37,905 bases of DNA from Spirochaetes bacterium ADurb.BinA120 (GTDB taxonomy: Bacteria; Spirochaetota; UBA4802; UBA5368): contig MVZN01000025.1 of assembly GCA_002069125.1 (NCBI GenBank), positions 1-37,905 of the forward strand. The letters are read 5' to 3'. The position numbers were made by a program, and so were the translations under genes. The notes under the pieces were generated by a model. The model was not told the origin of the DNA. It saw nothing but the letters and a program-made list of their open reading frames with translations, and made no database searches. Every line of letters starts with the position of its first letter. The stretch's first letter is position 1. Positions 15,844-23,661 of the stretch are shown one piece after another.

Positions 15844-16989
15844 ATGCAATCACCCGCTTACTACGAGTATTTGGGCCGGCCCAAAATGATTTCCGGCAAA
15901 AGGGCGCTGGAGCAGATTCCGGCGGAGCTGGAGGGCTATGGGGCGTCAAGGCCCCTCGTCATGGTGGAGGGCGCGACACCGGGCGTAGGTGCGGCCATTA
16001 CGAAGGCCATGTACGATTCGAACCTCGTCATAGGGGCCCTTTTCGACGGTCATGTGGCCGGCTCCACCTCTGGAATCGTTCGGGAGCTCGCCGGGCTCCA
16101 TGCGGCTCGTAAGTGCGATTCCATAGTCGTTGCGGGCGGAGGCCCGCTGGTGGACGCGGCAAAATGCGTAAATATCGAGCTTACTCAAAAGAAGGCGGCC
16201 ATACAGTTCTCCGGAGAGAACAAAATTCCCAAGGAGCTTGGCCCCTTCGTCCTTGTGCCCGTTGCGCTCGTCTCCGGATACGAGGCCTCTCGTTACGCCT
16301 TCATCGATGGGAAGATGTGCGGCTCGGATTTTCTGTCTCCGGACATGGTGATCATCGATTCCCGTGCAAGCTCTAAAGCCGCTCCGGCCCAGACGCTTTC
16401 ATCCGGGCTCATAGCCCTGGCGCACGCCATAGAGGCTATACTCTCGCCGCAAGCCAATCCCATAATGGGCTCCTATGCCTACGCCGCGATACGGCTGTTG
16501 AGCGAGAATCTGCCCGCGGCGGTCAGAAAGCCCAAAGACGGCAAAAAATCCGTCGCGGTAGCCAACGGATGCGCGATAGCCGCCACGGCCTTTTCGAACG
16601 CGCCGGCAGGGGTGGTCCATTGCCTTGCCGAGGCCCTTTCCGACGCCACCGGCGTGGACCCGGGCGTTTACATGGGAATTTTGGTGCGCTCGCTGGTGCG
16701 AAAGCGCATGGAGGACAAAGCGGGGCTTGGCGACGAGCTATGCCTGGCCCTGTCTGGCCCGGCGGTCTATTCCGTAAGCGAGGCCAAAAGGCGGCCGGAG
16801 GCCGCTCTTCAATCCCTTAATTCCGTTTTCGGGGAGCTTGGAAACGCCGTCCCCGCGGACCTGGCCGCTACGGGTACGCCAGAAGGTCAATTGGGCCCGG
16901 CGGCTAAAAATGCCGTTAAGGCGAGTTCCGCAAAGCTGTCCGAAAAGGAATGCATGGACCTGCTCGAAAGAGCCTGGGGCGGGAAATGA
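15844..16989 (+). CDS. Degenerate iron-containing alcohol dehydrogenase homologue, probably inactive
   Basis: A 381-residue protein of the iron-ADH fold, clearly related to the gene at 17613 (opening PAYYEYLGRPKMISGKRAL versus PDYYEFCARVKTVAGHRAL). The catalytic features are lost: the nucleotide loop GGGSVMDTAK is GGGPLVDAAK; the TTSGTGSE motif is ALVSGYEA; the metal ligands expected as Asp-His-His-His read Ile190, His194, His259 and Pro273; the catalytic-site His is Glu263. The reading frame is intact and the ribosome binding site (AAGGGAG) is good, so it is maintained. It probably serves as a regulatory or structural partner of the active enzyme; that is inference. Confidence 0.8.
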   Translation: MQSPAYYEYLGRPKMISGKRALEQIPAELEGYGASRPLVMVEGATPGVGAAITKAMYDSNLVIGALFDGHVAGSTSGIVRELAGLHAARKCDSIVVAGGGPLVDAAKCVNIELTQKKAAIQFSGENKIPKELGPFVLVPVALVSGYEASRYAFIDGKMCGSDFLSPDMVIIDSRASSKAAPAQTLSSGLIALAHAIEAILSPQANPIMGSYAYAAIRLLSENLPAAVRKPKDGKKSVAVANGCAIAATAFSNAPAGVVHCLAEALSDATGVDPGVYMGILVRSLVRKRMEDKAGLGDELCLALSGPAVYSVSEAKRRPEAALQSLNSVFGELGNAVPADLAATGTPEGQLGPAAKNAVKASSAKLSEKECMDLLERAWGGK

Positions 16990-17023
16990 GCCCTGTTCAA
17001 ATAAAGCACTACGGGAGCAAGTT

Positions 17024-17569
17024 ATGAACCACGATTCATATCCGGAGATAAAACCGGGGAAAAAGACGCTCAAAAGGATATACATAGCGGTGATGCTTCT
17101 TATCGTCGGAAGGGCGATACAGGCTGCATGCCGTACCGACTCCACGGTAAAAAAGGAGTTCCAGAATTTTAAAGACGGTTTCGCCTTTTCCCTCGGCGTG
17201 CACCCTTTCGGGCCCTGGATGATTGTGGGGCGCGACGAAAAGGGGCGGGCCAAATACCTTGGCTGGAAACCGGAAGGCAAAAAGATATCTCTTAAAATGA
17301 ACATAAAGAACGTCGAGGCGGCCATGCTGGTCTTTACGTTCATGGAATCGACTTCCGTGGCCTTCGCGCGGAACCGTTTTGTAGTCGATGGCGATCTCAT
17401 CGACGCTCTGGCCATAGTGCGCGTTCTCGACCTTGTGGAGGTTTATCTGCTTCCAAAGCTTATCGCCGGGCTCGCGGTCAAACGCTATCCCAAGTGGTCC
17501 GAACTCTCTCCGGTAAAAAAGCACCTGGGCAGGATCGTGATCTATACGCGCGCGCTCCTCGGCTTCTGA
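17024..17569 (+). CDS. SCP2-like (sterol carrier/lipid-binding) protein
   Basis: A 181-residue protein whose start is ATG 17024 (GGGAGCAAG upstream). It has a basic N-terminus with a hydrophobic stretch (IYIAVMLLIVGRAI, about 24-37), then an SCP2-like pattern: a beta strand ISLKMNIKNVEAAMLVFT, followed by RFVVDGDLIDALAIVRVLDLVEVYLLPK, which fits the closing GD-helix of SCP2 lipid-binding domains. It ends in a basic helix. SCP2 domains bind acyl chains or other lipids. It lies between two iron-ADH homologues in one operon, suggesting a hydrophobic alcohol or aldehyde substrate. The family call is by eye and moderate. Confidence 0.5.
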   Translation: MNHDSYPEIKPGKKTLKRIYIAVMLLIVGRAIQAACRTDSTVKKEFQNFKDGFAFSLGVHPFGPWMIVGRDEKGRAKYLGWKPEGKKISLKMNIKNVEAAMLVFTFMESTSVAFARNRFVVDGDLIDALAIVRVLDLVEVYLLPKLIAGLAVKRYPKWSELSPVKKHLGRIVIYTRALLGF

Positions 17570-17612
17570 GCGGCGCGAAGACGCGGAAAATTTCAACTTA
17601 AAGGAGTCCGCT

Positions 17613-18863
17613 ATGTTTCTTCCCGATTATTATGAATTCTGCGCGAGAGTTAAAACCGTGGCCGGTCACAGGGCGCTTGACAGAATACCGGAGCTGCTTT
17701 CCTCGCTCGGATCCTCCCGGCCCATGATAGTTACGGACAGGGGCGTGGTTGGGGCCGGCCTCATCAAGCTCGTAAACGCCGCCATGAAGGGCTCTAAGGC
17801 GAAGATCGGGGCGCTCTACGACGAGACGCCGCCCGATTCCGAATATACCGTGGTGAACTCGGTGGCAAAACTCTACCGCGCGAAAAAATGCGATTCGATT
17901 CTGGCCGTGGGCGGGGGTTCCGTAATGGACACGGCCAAGGGGGTGAACATACTCGCCTCCCTTGGCGGGTCGAACATTCAGGATTACGAGGGGGCGGGAG
18001 CCGTAAGACGAAAGCTCAAGCCCCTGATAGCCATCCCGACCACCTCGGGTACGGGTTCCGAGGTGACCCTGGTGGCCGTAATCGCCGACCATAAGCGAAA
18101 GGTAAAGATCCCCTTTACATCCTATTTTCTACTTCCGGACATAGCGCTCCTCGACTCGCGCATGACGAAAACCCTTCCGCCATTTCTTACCGCACCCACA
18201 GCCATGGACGCGCTTACGCACGCCTGCGAGGCCTACTATTGCCTGGCCAAAAACCCGCTGAGCGACGCGACGGCCATCGCCGCGATAAGGCTTATAAGCG
18301 CCAACCTGCTCAAGGTCATAAAAAAGCCGGGCGACCTCCAGGGGAGGCTGGACCTGGCCAACGGCGCCATCCTTGCCGGAATGGCGTTCTCGAATTCCAT
18401 GGTCGGCATAGTGCACAACCTGGGGCATGCCACAGGCGGCGTTTGCGGAGTGCCGCACGGCGTGTGCATGAGCCTTTTCCTGCCATACGGTTTGGAATAC
18501 AATCTGCACAAACGCGCCGGCGAGATAGGAGAGCTTTTGTTTCCGCTGGCAGGTCCCGAGGTTTATGCCGCCACCCCGGTAAAGCAGAGGCCGGAGAAGA
18601 CGATAGAATATATTCGCGGGATGAACCAGGACCTCCACGACGCCACAGGGGGGCGTCACGCGCGCTTTTTAAAAGAGATCGTGGACCGGGATGGAAGGCA
18701 GCTCGTACCGGTGGAAAAGCTTCCGGAAATAGCGAGGACCGCCCAGGGGGACGGGACAAAGGTTTACAATCCCGAGGATGTAAGCTACGACGACGCCCTC
18801 ATGGTGCTCGAACACGCCTATGAGGGAAAGCCGCTCGACAGGAAAAGGATAAAGAAGGGCTAA
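17613..18863 (+). CDS. Iron-containing alcohol dehydrogenase
   Basis: A complete group III, iron-dependent alcohol dehydrogenase of 416 residues. It shows the NAD(P) motif GGGSVMDTAK (100-109), IPTTSGTGSE (141-150), the metal ligands Asp199, His203, His268 and His282 (in MDALTHACEAY and VHNLGHATGGVCGVPHG), and the helical C-terminal domain. The likely reaction is reversible NAD(P)-linked reduction of an aldehyde or ketone in the cytoplasm; substrate is unknown. An AAAGGAG ribosome binding site precedes the ATG. It is the third gene of the operon, after an inactive homologue and the SCP2-like gene, and is followed by a strong hairpin. Confidence 0.92.
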   Translation: MFLPDYYEFCARVKTVAGHRALDRIPELLSSLGSSRPMIVTDRGVVGAGLIKLVNAAMKGSKAKIGALYDETPPDSEYTVVNSVAKLYRAKKCDSILAVGGGSVMDTAKGVNILASLGGSNIQDYEGAGAVRRKLKPLIAIPTTSGTGSEVTLVAVIADHKRKVKIPFTSYFLLPDIALLDSRMTKTLPPFLTAPTAMDALTHACEAYYCLAKNPLSDATAIAAIRLISANLLKVIKKPGDLQGRLDLANGAILAGMAFSNSMVGIVHNLGHATGGVCGVPHGVCMSLFLPYGLEYNLHKRAGEIGELLFPLAGPEVYAATPVKQRPEKTIEYIRGMNQDLHDATGGRHARFLKEIVDRDGRQLVPVEKLPEIARTAQGDGTKVYNPEDVSYDDALMVLEHAYEGKPLDRKRIKKG

Positions 18864-18881
18864 AGCCGAAAACCGGCCGCG

Positions 18882-18910
18882 TCGGGAGGCGTTTTCAAGA
18901 CGCCTCCCGA
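18882..18910 (+). terminator. Hairpin after the iron-ADH operon
   Basis: TCGGGAGGCGT (18882-18892) pairs perfectly with ACGCCTCCCGA (18900-18910) around a 7-nt loop, 19 bp after the ADH stop codon. There is no T-run, so it may be a terminator of an unusual kind or a 3'-protecting stem. Confidence 0.5.
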
Positions 18911-18923
18911 TGCCTAAAGGATT

Positions 18924-18979
18924 CGGCAAAACGCCGTTAAAGCGCCGTGACGGATTTTGGCGAAGAACGCCGTAAGGCG
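18924..18979. repeat. Palindromic extragenic repeat-like block
   Basis: The arms CGGCAAAACGCCGT (18924-18937) and ACGGATTTTGGCG (18950-18962) form an imperfect inverted repeat, followed by a short stem CGCC-GTAA-GGCG (18968-18979). The core CGCCGT occurs three times in 40 bp. It looks like a REP-type extragenic palindrome; no other copy was found in the window. Confidence 0.3.
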
Positions 18980-18991
18980 GGGTAGTTTTTC

Positions 18992-19019
18992 TTGACAATG
19001 GAGAGGGGGATGAGCTAAT
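18992..19019 (+). promoter_or_regulatory. Promoter for tRNA-Arg
   Basis: TTGACA (18992-18997) and GCTAAT (19014-19019) are spaced by 16 bp and end 37 bp before the tRNA. The -35 box is perfect, the -10 box matches 4 of 6. Confidence 0.5.
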
Positions 19020-19056
19020 GCCCACGGCGCGAGCGACCCGCTTCGCCGCCATACAC

Positions 19057-19130
<74 letters not shown>

Positions 19131-19141
19131 CAACTAGTGGA

Positions 19142-21223
19142 TCAGCCCTTTTTCCGCCGTTTGTTTTCAGATGACTCGGAAGGCTCTTCGGCTTTCGATG
19201 TCCCGGCGGCCCCGGTGGCGTCCTGTGGCATCTCTCTTATCACCCCGAATACCCTGTTGGTTGCCCTGCTGTACTCGGCCTGTGAATGTACCACAAGTAC
19301 GGACTTGTCGGCCCTGCGTATCTTGAAGACCACCTCGTACTTTTCATTGTGTTTTACGAGCCTCTCAAGCGCTTTGTCGAGCATGGGGCGGTATTCGGGC
19401 AGGGCCAGGTTCTGGACATCGGCCAGTGGAAGGTCGCCGTCCCCAAGCCCGTAAATCCGCCTGGACTCCGATGAGCCGGTTGCCACGCGCCTCTCGAGGT
19501 CGAACTCCCAGTACCCAAGACCGAACATGTCGAACGCGCGCTCCATGAGGCTCTTGTTGGATTTCAATTCATCGTGCGCATTGCGGATATCGGTGATGTC
19601 GGTGAATGATGTGAAGACCATGTAGGGCCACTCTTCGGCCTCCCTGAAGATGGGATTCGCGCTTACCGAGAGCCATCGGTATGTGTCGATTTCAGGATTA
19701 TATACTCCCATGATGAAGTTTTCAACCCTCTTGCCGGTCGCCAGAGAAAGCATGGAGGGATGCTCTTCGCCGGGGAGGACCGAGCCGTCCTCGCGTATAG
19801 CCTTCCATCGAGGGTCGGCGGATGTGCGCCCCATAAGCTGGTCCATGGTCATGCCGAGCAGCCGCGCCGCCGCCGGATTGGCGTCTATAATGGGGCCCTC
19901 CGCGGACTGGTAAACGACCCCCTGGGACATGGTTTCGAAAAGGGAGCGGAATTTTTGTTCCGAGGCCTGCAGCGCCCTGTCGAAGATTATTCGGTCGGTT
20001 ATGTCCCTGAACAAGGTGGCGAATTGTCCCCGGACGGGGCTGAAGGCCACCACCTCGTAATGGCAGGCGAGCGGAGCGGAAAAATATTCGAAGTGATCGG
20101 GCTTCATGGAGAGGGCCACGGCCCCGTATCGCTCTATCAATTCCGGTTCGGCGCCTGGCAGTACTTCGAGCACGGTCCTGCCGACTATGTCCGCCGCCTT
20201 TAGCCCGGTAAGCCTTTCGAACGCCGGGTTGACATGGAGGAAGCGGTAGTCGATGGGCCTCTCCTTTTCGTCGAGGATTATCTCGTGCACCGCGAAGCCA
20301 CTGAGCAGGGATTCGAAGAGCAGGCGGTAATCGCTTTCGCTTTTTGTGAGCGCTTCCAGCGTATGAATAAGCTCCTCGTTGGTGACCTCCTGTTCCTCTA
20401 TGGCGGCCTGAAGCTCTTCGTTGGCCGCGGTAAGCTCCTCGTTTGCCTTTAGCAGCGCCTGTCGCAGCCTGAGCTCTTCGGTAATATCCTCTCCGATTTT
20501 GCTGGTTGCAAGAGGCTCCCCGCCGGGACCGTACAGTATCGTTCTATTCCAGCGGACAATCATCGGCTTCCCGGCCTTGTTGACGAGTGTTTCGTCGAAG
20601 TGAAGGGGCAGCCGGTCGGTTCGAAGCGCTTCCCGGCGTGACCGCCGCAACTCCTCCGGGTTATTGCCGGAATGAAAAACGGCGAACCAGTCCGAGCCGA
20701 GCAATTCGTCCCTCGTATAGCCCGTAGTTTCGAGCATGTAGTCGTTGCAGAAGAGTATGGTCCCGTCCATGTCGAGCTGTACGGCGAAGAGTCGGGCGTT
20801 GGCGAGCGAATCGCGGAACCTGCGCTCGCTTTCGCGGAGTTTGGCTTCCGCGCGGTGCAGCACCACGGCGGACTCTATATTGGAGTACAGGTCGCGTTCG
20901 TGGATTGGCTTGTTGAGGTAGGTGTAAGGCAGCGTGTCCTGGGCCCGGTCCACGGTCGCCCTGTCGGCGTTGGCGGTTAGATAGATTATGGGGATGTCCC
21001 GATTCCTTCGGATCGCCCTTGCGGCCTCGATTCCGTCCATCTTCCCCGCAAGAAGAATGTCCATCAATATGATGTCCGGGTCGAGCGAAAGGGCCTTCTC
21101 GATTGCGGCCTCGCCTGTCGCGGCTGTCCCGGCGACCTCATAGCCGAGCCCGACAAGAATGCTTTGCACGTCGAGCGATATTATGGTTTCATCTTCAACG
21201 ATGAGGACACGGGTTTTTCTCAT
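19142..21223 (-). CDS. Response-regulator receiver with four PAS domains, no output domain
   Basis: The start is ATG 21223 (GGAAG upstream, promoter at the right distance); a further upstream frame is discarded. The 693-residue protein begins with a CheY-like receiver: acidic pocket Glu10/Asp11, phospho-acceptor Asp55 in IILMDILL, and Lys105 in YLNKP. Four PAS segments follow (about 135-255, 310-415, 435-550 and 565-670), with a coiled-coil rich in Glu/Asn (ANEELTAANEELQAAIEEQE) after the first. The protein ends in a Ser/Glu/Lys-rich tail. No histidine kinase, GGDEF, EAL or DNA-binding domain is present. It may pass a phosphorylation signal to a partner by protein contact; that is inferred. 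Confidence 0.85.
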   Translation of the reverse strand: MRKTRVLIVEDETIISLDVQSILVGLGYEVAGTAATGEAAIEKALSLDPDIILMDILLAGKMDGIEAARAIRRNRDIPIIYLTANADRATVDRAQDTLPYTYLNKPIHERDLYSNIESAVVLHRAEAKLRESERRFRDSLANARLFAVQLDMDGTILFCNDYMLETTGYTRDELLGSDWFAVFHSGNNPEELRRSRREALRTDRLPLHFDETLVNKAGKPMIVRWNRTILYGPGGEPLATSKIGEDITEELRLRQALLKANEELTAANEELQAAIEEQEVTNEELIHTLEALTKSESDYRLLFESLLSGFAVHEIILDEKERPIDYRFLHVNPAFERLTGLKAADIVGRTVLEVLPGAEPELIERYGAVALSMKPDHFEYFSAPLACHYEVVAFSPVRGQFATLFRDITDRIIFDRALQASEQKFRSLFETMSQGVVYQSAEGPIIDANPAAARLLGMTMDQLMGRTSADPRWKAIREDGSVLPGEEHPSMLSLATGKRVENFIMGVYNPEIDTYRWLSVSANPIFREAEEWPYMVFTSFTDITDIRNAHDELKSNKSLMERAFDMFGLGYWEFDLERRVATGSSESRRIYGLGDGDLPLADVQNLALPEYRPMLDKALERLVKHNEKYEVVFKIRRADKSVLVVHSQAEYSRATNRVFGVIREMPQDATGAAGTSKAEEPSESSENKRRKKG

Positions 21224-21259
21224 GTAGTATCGTCTTCCCTTATGGATAGGTTGGACACT

Positions 21260-21287
21260 ATTATATCGCGCTTGACGATGATTGCAA
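21260..21287 (-). promoter_or_regulatory. Promoter of the REC-PAS gene
   Basis: On the minus strand a TTGCAA box (21282-21287) and a perfect TATAAT (21260-21265) are 16 bp apart. The -10 ends 36 bp before the ATG at 21223, which supports that start. Confidence 0.65.
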
Positions 21288-21330
21288 GCAGATTTGCTGA
21301 CGGTTGTCATCTATCGAATTTCATGCCATC

Positions 21331-21359
21331 TTGACTTTAAGCCCGGGCCATGGTATGCT
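21331..21359 (+). promoter_or_regulatory. Promoter of the SDR/radical-SAM gene
   Basis: TTGACT (21331-21336) and TATGCT (21354-21359) are exactly 17 bp apart. Transcription would begin near 21366, so the ATG at 21350 could not be used and the start at 21383 is favoured. It is divergent from the REC-PAS promoter. Confidence 0.65.
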
Positions 21360-21382
21360 TTCGACTTCAATGGAATTTTATC

Positions 21383-23278
21383 ATGCCTTCGCGATATGAT
21401 TATTACGGAAAGGCCGTTCTTTTGACCGGGGCCAGCGGCGGGCTGGGCTCGTCGCTCGCGCGCATGCTCGCCGGAGAGGGGGCGCGCCTCATCCTTTCGG
21501 CCCGGTCCAAAACGGCGCTCGGGGAGCTTCGTTCCTCGCTCCCCGATCCCGGTGCCGCGCATATCCTCACGGCGGACCTCTCCGTACCCGGCGAGGCGGT
21601 CAGGCTGGCTAACGAGGCCGTGGCGGTTTTAGGCGGGGTCGATGTTGTATTTAACAACGCGGGCCTTGGGTACTTCGCCACCATGGAGGAGGCGGACGAG
21701 GGACGGCTGAGATATCTTTTCGAGGTGAACCTGTTCGCTCCGCTTGCCATCGCTCGCGCTCTGGCGCCGGACATGAGGAGGCGGGGAAGCGGGCGAATCG
21801 TAAACATTGTCAGCTTCGCCGGACGTGTGCCGATCGTTACGAACGGCGCCTACGGCGGTAGCAAGTCGGCCCTGGCCATCATGATGAATACCATGCGCCT
21901 TGAGCTTGCCGGGACCGGTGTCGACGTGCTGAACATCTACCCCGGCACCGCGGCCACCTCCTTCGAGGAAAACGCGCTTCGCGAGCCTGGACGCGACAGG
22001 CTGTGCCCAAGGGAGAGCTGCGGAGAGGGGCGCGACGATGTGGCCCGTGCCGTGTTCGAGGCTTCCAAGGGCCCGCCCGGCGAGAAGTGGCTGGACCGCG
22101 GCGGCCGCATGATGGCCATACTCGCCCTGTTGTGGCCCCGTCGCGTGGAGAAAAGGCTCGAACCGTTAAAGCTTCGCGCCGTGGGCGGCCCCGGAGGCCG
22201 GGCGAGGCCGCGTAAATGGCGGCTCTGGCAGGTCGAGACATCCATAGCCTGCAACCTGAACTGCGTCATGTGCCCATGGGGAAGCGAACGCGTCGCTGCG
22301 GGGGCCGGAGGCCTCATGAAGGAGGAGGTGTGGGCCGCGCTTAGGGGCCGCCTTTCCGAGGTATCCTCCATCGATTTTTCGGGAGGCGGCGAGGCGCTCC
22401 TCAATCCGGAGCTTCCCCGCTGGATTCGCGAGGCCAGGGACGCCGGGTGCGAAACCGGCTTTCTTACTAACGGCCTGCTTTTGGACAGCGGCCGCGCCCG
22501 CGCAATCATCGACGCTGGCGTCGACTGGATCGCAATCTCTATCGACGGCGCCACGGCCGATGTTTACGATTCCATCCGAAGGGGAGCGAGCTTCGAGAGG
22601 CTGATTGCGAACCTGGAGGGTCTGGTTTCGCTCATAGCAGGGGGCCGGCCGCGCCTAATCATCAACTTTGTAATGATGGAGAGCAACATCCACCAACTCG
22701 AGGACATGGTAAGGCTGGCGGCCCGCTATTCATTCGGACGGATCAATTTCAAGCAGTGCGACGTAATTCGCGGGGAATCGGGGAAGGGATATGGCCTCTT
22801 CGGCGGCTCGCGCAGTCGGGAGATTCGAAGCTACGAGAGGATAATGAAAAAGGCGCACCGCCTGGGGAGGCGGCTGGGGGTGGAGGTTGCCGGCTTTTCG
22901 TTCGTGCCGGAGGAACAGCCCGTCTGCGCTCAGGATCCCCGGTCCTCGCTCTTTGTTCGTTTCGACGGCCATGTAGCTCCCTGTGTCAACCTGGCCTATG
23001 GCGGCAGGACCACCTGGCTTGGAAAAGACGTAACGATGCCGACCATTCACTACGGCAGGCTTCACGACCACGGCATCGACGCTCTGTGGGAGACCCCCCT
23101 TTGCGGATTATACCGCACCCGCTTCGAGGAGAGGGAGAGGGCCTATAATGAAAAGCTCGCCACCTACGACCGCGAGCCCTCGCTCGAGCACCTCAGGCGC
23201 CTGGAGGAGGAGGCGCTTAGGTCCATGCCCGAACCGCCCGAGGGCTGTGGTGTCTGCCATTATCTCTACGGTATTTAA
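21383..23278 (+). CDS. Fusion of short-chain dehydrogenase/reductase with radical-SAM/SPASM-like enzyme
   Basis: A single open frame of 631 residues. Residues 1-250 are a classic SDR: TGASGGLGS (15-23), NNAG (91-94), catalytic Ser144, Tyr157 and Lys161 (YGGSK), and YPG (186-188). Residues 280-480 are a radical-SAM domain with the cluster motif Cys290-x3-Cys294-x2-Cys297 (ACNLNCVMCPWG), the SGGGEALL SAM-binding strand and SIDG. The C-terminus has extra cysteines (515, 534, 574, 622, 625) as in SPASM or auxiliary-cluster proteins. Both halves look catalytically complete. One product might make a radical-modified intermediate that the other oxidises or reduces; substrate unknown. No peptide substrate gene is visible nearby. 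Confidence 0.85.
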   Translation: MPSRYDYYGKAVLLTGASGGLGSSLARMLAGEGARLILSARSKTALGELRSSLPDPGAAHILTADLSVPGEAVRLANEAVAVLGGVDVVFNNAGLGYFATMEEADEGRLRYLFEVNLFAPLAIARALAPDMRRRGSGRIVNIVSFAGRVPIVTNGAYGGSKSALAIMMNTMRLELAGTGVDVLNIYPGTAATSFEENALREPGRDRLCPRESCGEGRDDVARAVFEASKGPPGEKWLDRGGRMMAILALLWPRRVEKRLEPLKLRAVGGPGGRARPRKWRLWQVETSIACNLNCVMCPWGSERVAAGAGGLMKEEVWAALRGRLSEVSSIDFSGGGEALLNPELPRWIREARDAGCETGFLTNGLLLDSGRARAIIDAGVDWIAISIDGATADVYDSIRRGASFERLIANLEGLVSLIAGGRPRLIINFVMMESNIHQLEDMVRLAARYSFGRINFKQCDVIRGESGKGYGLFGGSRSREIRSYERIMKKAHRLGRRLGVEVAGFSFVPEEQPVCAQDPRSSLFVRFDGHVAPCVNLAYGGRTTWLGKDVTMPTIHYGRLHDHGIDALWETPLCGLYRTRFEERERAYNEKLATYDREPSLEHLRRLEEEALRSMPEPPEGCGVCHYLYGI

Positions 23279-23354
23279 TGAATAAGGGGAAATCGGTGCC
23301 TCCGGATGACGAAAAAAATAAAATTCACCGAAAAATTTGCCTTTCGATTTGCTT

Positions 23355-23383
23355 TTTCCAGGGACATGCGCTACATTTATATT
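23355..23383 (+). promoter_or_regulatory. Promoter of a small transcription unit
   Basis: TTTCCA (23355-23360, 4 of 6) and TATATT (23378-23383, 5 of 6) are spaced by 17 bp in an A/T-rich stretch after the SDR/radical-SAM gene. The expected start site is near 23390. Confidence 0.5.
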
Positions 23384-23427
23384 GAGACAGGGGATACATA
23401 AGGTAAGAGAGGGTAGGTAGAGAGTAG

Positions 23428-23490
23428 ATGGATCAACAGAGTGGTCCCCCACAGGTGAGGGGGAAGGTTCGTACCGCGAAGGGCTTATAA
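23428..23490 (+). CDS. Possible 20-residue small reading frame within the small RNA
   Basis: ATG at 23428 is preceded by GGTAGAGAG and opens a frame MDQQSGPPQVRGKVRTAKGL that stops at TAA 23488-23490, inside the 5' arm of the terminator hairpin. A ribosome ending here would disturb the hairpin, as in attenuation. No homologue is known to me; it may be chance. Confidence 0.2.
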   Translation: MDQQSGPPQVRGKVRTAKGL

Positions 23491-23525
23491 TCCGGACTCG
23501 GAAAGATTATAAGCCCTTCGTCTTT
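23477..23525 (+). terminator. Strong intrinsic terminator (15-bp perfect stem)
   Basis: CGAAGGGCTTATAAT (23477-23491) pairs without mismatch with ATTATAAGCCCTTCG (23506-23520); the 14-nt loop can pair further (CCG/CGG). It is followed by TCTTTTATAAT. This is the clearest terminator of the window. It ends the small unit and any read-through from the radical-SAM gene. Confidence 0.85.
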
Positions 23526-23587
23526 TATAATGTCCATTTTTCCCCCGCTCACTCATTTTTTATTCCGGCCGACGATTCTTTAATGGC

Positions 23588-23617
23588 TTGACCTCGACAT
23601 TCAAACTCCGCTATCCT
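23588..23617 (+). promoter_or_regulatory. Promoter for the lipoprotein gene at 23662
   Basis: TTGACC (23588-23593, 5 of 6) and TATCCT (23612-23617, 4 of 6) are spaced by 18 bp, just after the terminator and 45 bp before the start codon. Together they insulate the downstream genes from the small RNA. Confidence 0.5.
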
Positions 23618-23661
23618 TTTCCAATCAACGAATTCAAGGGATTTCCGGAGAACTCGCGTTC

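Larger units (their letters stand above)
23390..23525 (+). ncRNA. Candidate small RNA of about 135 nt
   Basis: A promoter-like pair upstream and a very strong terminator downstream define a short unit with no recognised gene. Its 5' part (about 23390-23430) is strikingly purine-rich (repeats of GGTA and GAGAG). A hairpin TCCCCC (23445-23450) with GGGGGA (23459-23464) follows, then the terminator hairpin. It does not look like 6S RNA, tmRNA, SRP RNA or RNase P RNA. It could be a regulatory RNA or the leader of a tiny peptide (see the reading frame at 23428). Confidence 0.4.
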
